The notes under the pieces: generated by a model | What the model saw: the letters and a program-made list of their open reading frames with translations, nothing else | Databases searched by the model: none | Told to the model about the DNA's origin: nothing | In this document: positions 61,705 through 64,000 of the stretch, one piece after another | Layout: each line of letters opens with the position of its first letter | Numbering within the stretch: position 1 is the stretch's first letter | Made by a program: the position numbers and the translations under genes | Assembly: GCF_030605225.1 (NCBI RefSeq) | Contig: NZ_JAUWAV010000009.1 | Span: 1 to 64,000 of the forward strand | Length of the DNA stretch: 64,000 nt | Direction: 5' to 3' | Origin: Geoalkalibacter sp. | GTDB lineage: Bacteria; Desulfobacterota; Desulfuromonadia; Desulfuromonadales; Geoalkalibacteraceae

Positions 61705-61900
61705 ATGTGCCCTCTCCACGCCTACCGTGGGACATTGGCCTCACAACGAGAACCAAAAAGGTGGGTTCTCCGGGCGACACATCAGGCGTCCCGCTACGGG
61801 GCGGGCTGGCTCACAGCATCACGAGAGGAGATCCCGAGAAAAAATTATTCCGCGTGGGCGTTCTTGACCTCACCTGTAGGGCAGAGAGTGGCTTGTTTAC
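61705..61900 (-). ncRNA. ssrS: 6S RNA
   Basis: This is a probable 6S RNA, which binds sigma-70 RNA polymerase by mimicking an open promoter. Length is about 196 bases. The 5' GCC(A)CUCUC..CCUAC pairs with 3' GUAGG..GAGAGGGC to make the closing stem. The centre holds two bubble strands, the 3' one with a small GAGAACC/GGUUCUC hairpin, as in E. coli 6S. The terminal arm ends in a hairpin CGUCCCG/CGGGGCG-like. A near-consensus promoter and a terminator bracket it. All three forward frames here are open by chance. Assignment rests on layout, not on an alignment search. Confidence 0.72.
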
Positions 61901-61905
61901 GGTTG

Positions 61906-61934
61906 AGTATAGGAGATCGTTCGCGCCCTGGCAA
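61906..61934 (-). promoter_or_regulatory. 6S RNA promoter
   Basis: On the minus strand TTGCCA (61934-61929), exactly 17 bases and TATACT (61911-61906) give a strong sigma-70-type promoter with a predicted start near 61900. Confidence 0.72.
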
Positions 61935-62154
61935 GAGACAAATTGCCCTGTTGGGGGAGTGCTGTGGCGACAAATCGACCAACGGTCCAAGGTTTGCCTA
62001 AATTTTCAGCTTCGTGTGCCAAAAGTTCAGCAGCCGGATGGCCTCTCGTCGCAAGCGGGAGGCTAAGTTATTTATTTGATGCCTTTTTTATTGTTGTCTG
62101 GGGTGGCATGGCTTGTGCGACAGGAGCACCCAGATGAGAGGGGAAAGGTGTTGA
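61935..62154 (+). other. Intergenic region before the GAF-PAS kinase
   Basis: No gene is convincing here. GCCTCTCG and CGGGAGGC (62041-62063) form a stem and are followed by an AT-rich stretch with TTTTTT at about 62083-62088, which could stop a plus-strand transcript. I see no clear promoter for the kinase. Confidence 0.4.
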
Positions 62155-63729
62155 ATGGACGCAACGCGGGACAACAAAAGTGACAGGCTGCTCAAGGCCC
62201 TCATCGAAATCGGCCAGGAACTGGCCTCCTCGACGACCCTCGAAACCCTGCTGGGGCGGATTCTGGATATCTCGCGCGATGTCTTTCACTTTGAAAATGC
62301 CATCATCCGCCTGCTCGACGAGGACACCGGCACCCTGGTGAGCGCCGCCTCCTATGGCTACGAGGAGCCGGCCTTCAGCCAGCCCCTCGCCCTCGGCCAG
62401 GGAGTCATGGGCAAGGTGGCCGCGAGCGGTCGTCCCTTGCTGATCAATGATCTGGGCGAGGAGACCGACTACGTCGCGGGCATCAGCAACGCGCGCTCAG
62501 AGCTGGCCGTGCCCCTGGTGGCGCGAGACAAGGTGGTCGGCGTGTTCAACGTCGAGAGTCCGCGGCCGGCGGCTTTCAGCCGCGAGGATCTGGAATTACT
62601 GATGATTGTCGGCCGCCAGGCCGCCACCGCCATTGAAAACGCCCGCCTCTACCAGAACCTCAGCCGCGTCTCCAATCAGTACCGCGATCTGCACCAGTTC
62701 AACAGCCGCATTCTCAAAAGCGTCAATCTCGGCATCTACACCGTGGATGCCGGCATGCGCATCACGTCCTGGAACCATCGCATGGAGGACATGAGCGGGC
62801 TCACCGAGGGCGAGACCCTGGGGCGTGATCTGCTCGGGCTGTTTCCGCAACTCGAAGAGGAGGGCGTGGCGCAGCGCATCCGTCAGGTGCTGGCCACGGG
62901 AACCCCGGAAAAACTGCGGCTGACCCATCGCGATTTTCGCGGCGAAGAGCGCTTTCAGAAACGACGCATCGCGCCGCTCAAGGATGGCGAGCTGACCACC
63001 GGCGCGGTGGTCATCGTCGAGGACGTCACCGAATTCCGTCGGCTGCTCGACCAGATCGTGCAATCTGAGAAGCTTGCCGAACTCGGTCGGCTTTCGGCGG
63101 GGATTGCCCATGAGATCAACAATCCCCTGAGCGTCATTTCCTACGCCGTGCAGCTGTTGCTGCGCGAGGACCCTCTGGCACCCTTTCAGCAGGAACTGCT
63201 GGAACGCATCGACAGCGAGACGGATCGCCTCAAGGCGCTGACGGGGGGGTTGTTGTCGTTCTCGCGCGGACGTGAAACCCTCAAACGCTTCACCGATCTC
63301 AACGAAATCGCCCGTGATGTCCTGCGCTTGGTGAAATTCGAGCTGACCCGCAACAACATCACGGCTCAGGAAGACTTCTCCGCGCTGCCCGTGGTGCTCG
63401 CCGATCCCAACAAGCTCAAGCAGGTCATCATCAATCTGGTGATGAACGCCATCCAGGCCATGAAAAGAGACGGCGTCATCCGCCTGCGTTCACGGACGCC
63501 CGCGCCGGGGTGGGTGGAACTGGCGATTTCCGACACGGGTCCGGGAATTGCCCCCGATATCCAGAAAACGATTTTCGAACCCTTCTTCACCACGCGAAAA
63601 GAGGGCGAAGGCACTGGCCTGGGTCTTTATATTTGCAGCACGATCGTCAACGACCACGGCGGCAAGCTGCTGCTTGAATCGGCAGTGGGCGCCGGAGCGA
63701 CTTTTCGCCTTCAACTGCCCGTCGAATAG
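62155..63729 (+). CDS. Soluble GAF-PAS histidine kinase
   Basis: This 524-aa kinase has no membrane helix. A GAF domain (about 15-165; FHFENAIIRLLDEDTG, AVPLVARDKVVGVFNVES) is followed by a PAS domain (about 185-300), HisKA with H-box SAGIAHEINNPLSVI, and HATPase with IINLVMNAIQAM, SDTGPGI and GEGTGLGLYI. It is probably the sensor of a two-component pair whose regulator lies beyond the window. AAAGGTG lies before the ATG. A sigma-54-like promoter lies about 100 bases after the gene, which suggests that the downstream partner is a sigma-54 system. Confidence 0.92.
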   Translation: MDATRDNKSDRLLKALIEIGQELASSTTLETLLGRILDISRDVFHFENAIIRLLDEDTGTLVSAASYGYEEPAFSQPLALGQGVMGKVAASGRPLLINDLGEETDYVAGISNARSELAVPLVARDKVVGVFNVESPRPAAFSREDLELLMIVGRQAATAIENARLYQNLSRVSNQYRDLHQFNSRILKSVNLGIYTVDAGMRITSWNHRMEDMSGLTEGETLGRDLLGLFPQLEEEGVAQRIRQVLATGTPEKLRLTHRDFRGEERFQKRRIAPLKDGELTTGAVVIVEDVTEFRRLLDQIVQSEKLAELGRLSAGIAHEINNPLSVISYAVQLLLREDPLAPFQQELLERIDSETDRLKALTGGLLSFSRGRETLKRFTDLNEIARDVLRLVKFELTRNNITAQEDFSALPVVLADPNKLKQVIINLVMNAIQAMKRDGVIRLRSRTPAPGWVELAISDTGPGIAPDIQKTIFEPFFTTRKEGEGTGLGLYICSTIVNDHGGKLLLESAVGAGATFRLQLPVE

Positions 63730-63830
63730 TCTGTTGAAAAAATAATCAAGAGACTGGATTTGTGCCATTGGAATAGGCGGGTGTTGACGGTGGATATTTT
63801 CAAGATATTGAAATAGATAGGTTTTTGTTT

Positions 63831-63847
63831 TTGGTACAGCCTGTGCT
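63831..63847 (+). promoter_or_regulatory. Sigma-54-type promoter
   Basis: TGGTACAGCCTGTGCT (63832-63847) keeps the invariant GG and GC exactly ten bases apart, and agrees with TGGCACG-N4-TTGCW at most other positions. The start would fall near 63858, in front of two hairpins. Confidence 0.6.
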
Positions 63848-63857
63848 AAACCCTTAG

Positions 63858-63917
63858 GCAGGTGAGGGCAGGCGCATAGATTCCAGTCAGCCATCCTCAC
63901 CGGCAAAAATTTTTTTT
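63858..63917 (+). terminator. Hairpin with T-run after the sigma-54 promoter
   Basis: GGTGAGG (63861-63867) pairs with CCTCACC (63895-63901); GGC/GCC pair within the loop. GGCAAAAATTTTTTTT follows. It may end the kinase transcript and also the sigma-54 transcript after about 60 bases. Confidence 0.55.
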
Positions 63918-63961
63918 ATCACCTCACGGCTGACAACGGCGTCGGCGGGTTTGGGAAAAAG

Positions 63962-63996
63962 TCAGGGCAAAGGCGCCCCTGCTGCTTTTTTGAACA
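63962..63996 (+). terminator. Second terminator-like hairpin at the window edge
   Basis: CAGGG pairs with CCCTG, with CTGCTTTTTT after the stem. The window ends before its context is clear. Confidence 0.4.
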
Positions 63997-64000
63997 AAGC

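Noticed and set aside
61705-62066. Overlapping plus-strand open frames after the small gene
   Set aside because: All three frames are open, none has a good start or protein-like composition, and the minus strand carries the 6S RNA structure.
62038-62095. Possible GEMM (c-di-GMP) riboswitch
   Set aside because: CGCAAGCGGGAGGCTAAG vaguely recalls the second half of the motif, but the conserved first half (CACGCACAGGGCAAACC type) is missing.

Overview
The window is a compact, GC-rich (roughly 60%) chromosomal segment of a Gram-negative bacterium. It most likely comes from a Desulfuromonadia relative (Geobacter, Desulfuromonas or Geoalkalibacter type). The main pointers are a eukaryotic-type citrate synthase (7794-9128), which is characteristic of Geobacter and relatives; a periplasmic c-type-heme sensor on a c-di-GMP enzyme; several sigma-54 activators; and the dusB(nifR3)-ntrB-ntrC order. 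I see no phage, insertion sequence, CRISPR array, tRNA or rRNA gene, so nearly everything reads as core chromosome.

Layout. 0.2-3.8 kb: ribosomal proteins S6, S18 and L9 with a DUF2232 membrane protein, then replicative helicase DnaB. 3.9-7.4 kb (minus): DusB, NtrB-like kinase, NtrC-like regulator. 7.8-9.1 kb: citrate synthase behind a long regulatory region. 9.3-12.7 kb: a methyltransferase, a DoxX protein, an ArsP/DUF318-type metal permease and an unknown protein. 12.9-20.7 kb: RlmI-like rRNA methyltransferase, FabI, HflX, a LysM lytic transglycosylase, a U32-like protein, a TPR protein and an Smr protein. 20.7-23.0 kb (minus): RNase E/G with a long leader. 23.3-27.6 kb: a tightly coupled ABC-F, ParA-like and O-methyltransferase operon. 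27.7-34.8 kb: a DUF4388-like protein, a seven-helix membrane protein, then NadC, BirA, CoaX and an EF-G paralogue. 34.8-37.9 kb: SPOR protein, repeat protein, MOSC and MogA.

37.9-43.0 kb is a signalling block. It holds a degenerate receiver-PilZ protein, a PAS-type sigma-54 activator, a heme-c/degenerate-GGDEF/EAL phosphodiesterase and a DUF502 membrane protein. 43.5-49.8 kb holds a cysteine-cluster protein, a Cache-PAS histidine kinase, an AI-2E-type transporter, an M24 peptidase and a small unknown protein. 50-55.3 kb (minus) is a run of rhomboid protease, YbaK, sirtuin, nicotinate phosphoribosyltransferase and a TraF/FadL-like outer-membrane protein. 55.5-63.7 kb holds a nitrilase, an L,D-transpeptidase, alkaline phosphatase, a TraB-family protein, a small protein, a 6S RNA on the minus strand and a GAF-PAS histidine kinase.

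How they fit together. Cofactor synthesis is concentrated here (NAD: nadC, pncB and the NAD consumer sir2; CoA: coaX; biotin ligation: birA; molybdopterin: mogA with MOSC). So are envelope upkeep (MltD, LdtD-like, SPOR, rhomboid) and regulation by sigma-54 and c-di-GMP. The least expected signals are non-coding. An exact 15-base element is shared by the citrate synthase promoter and the promoter of an unknown 119-aa protein. A 6S RNA gene has its own promoter. A sigma-54-like promoter followed by mutually exclusive hairpins closes the window.
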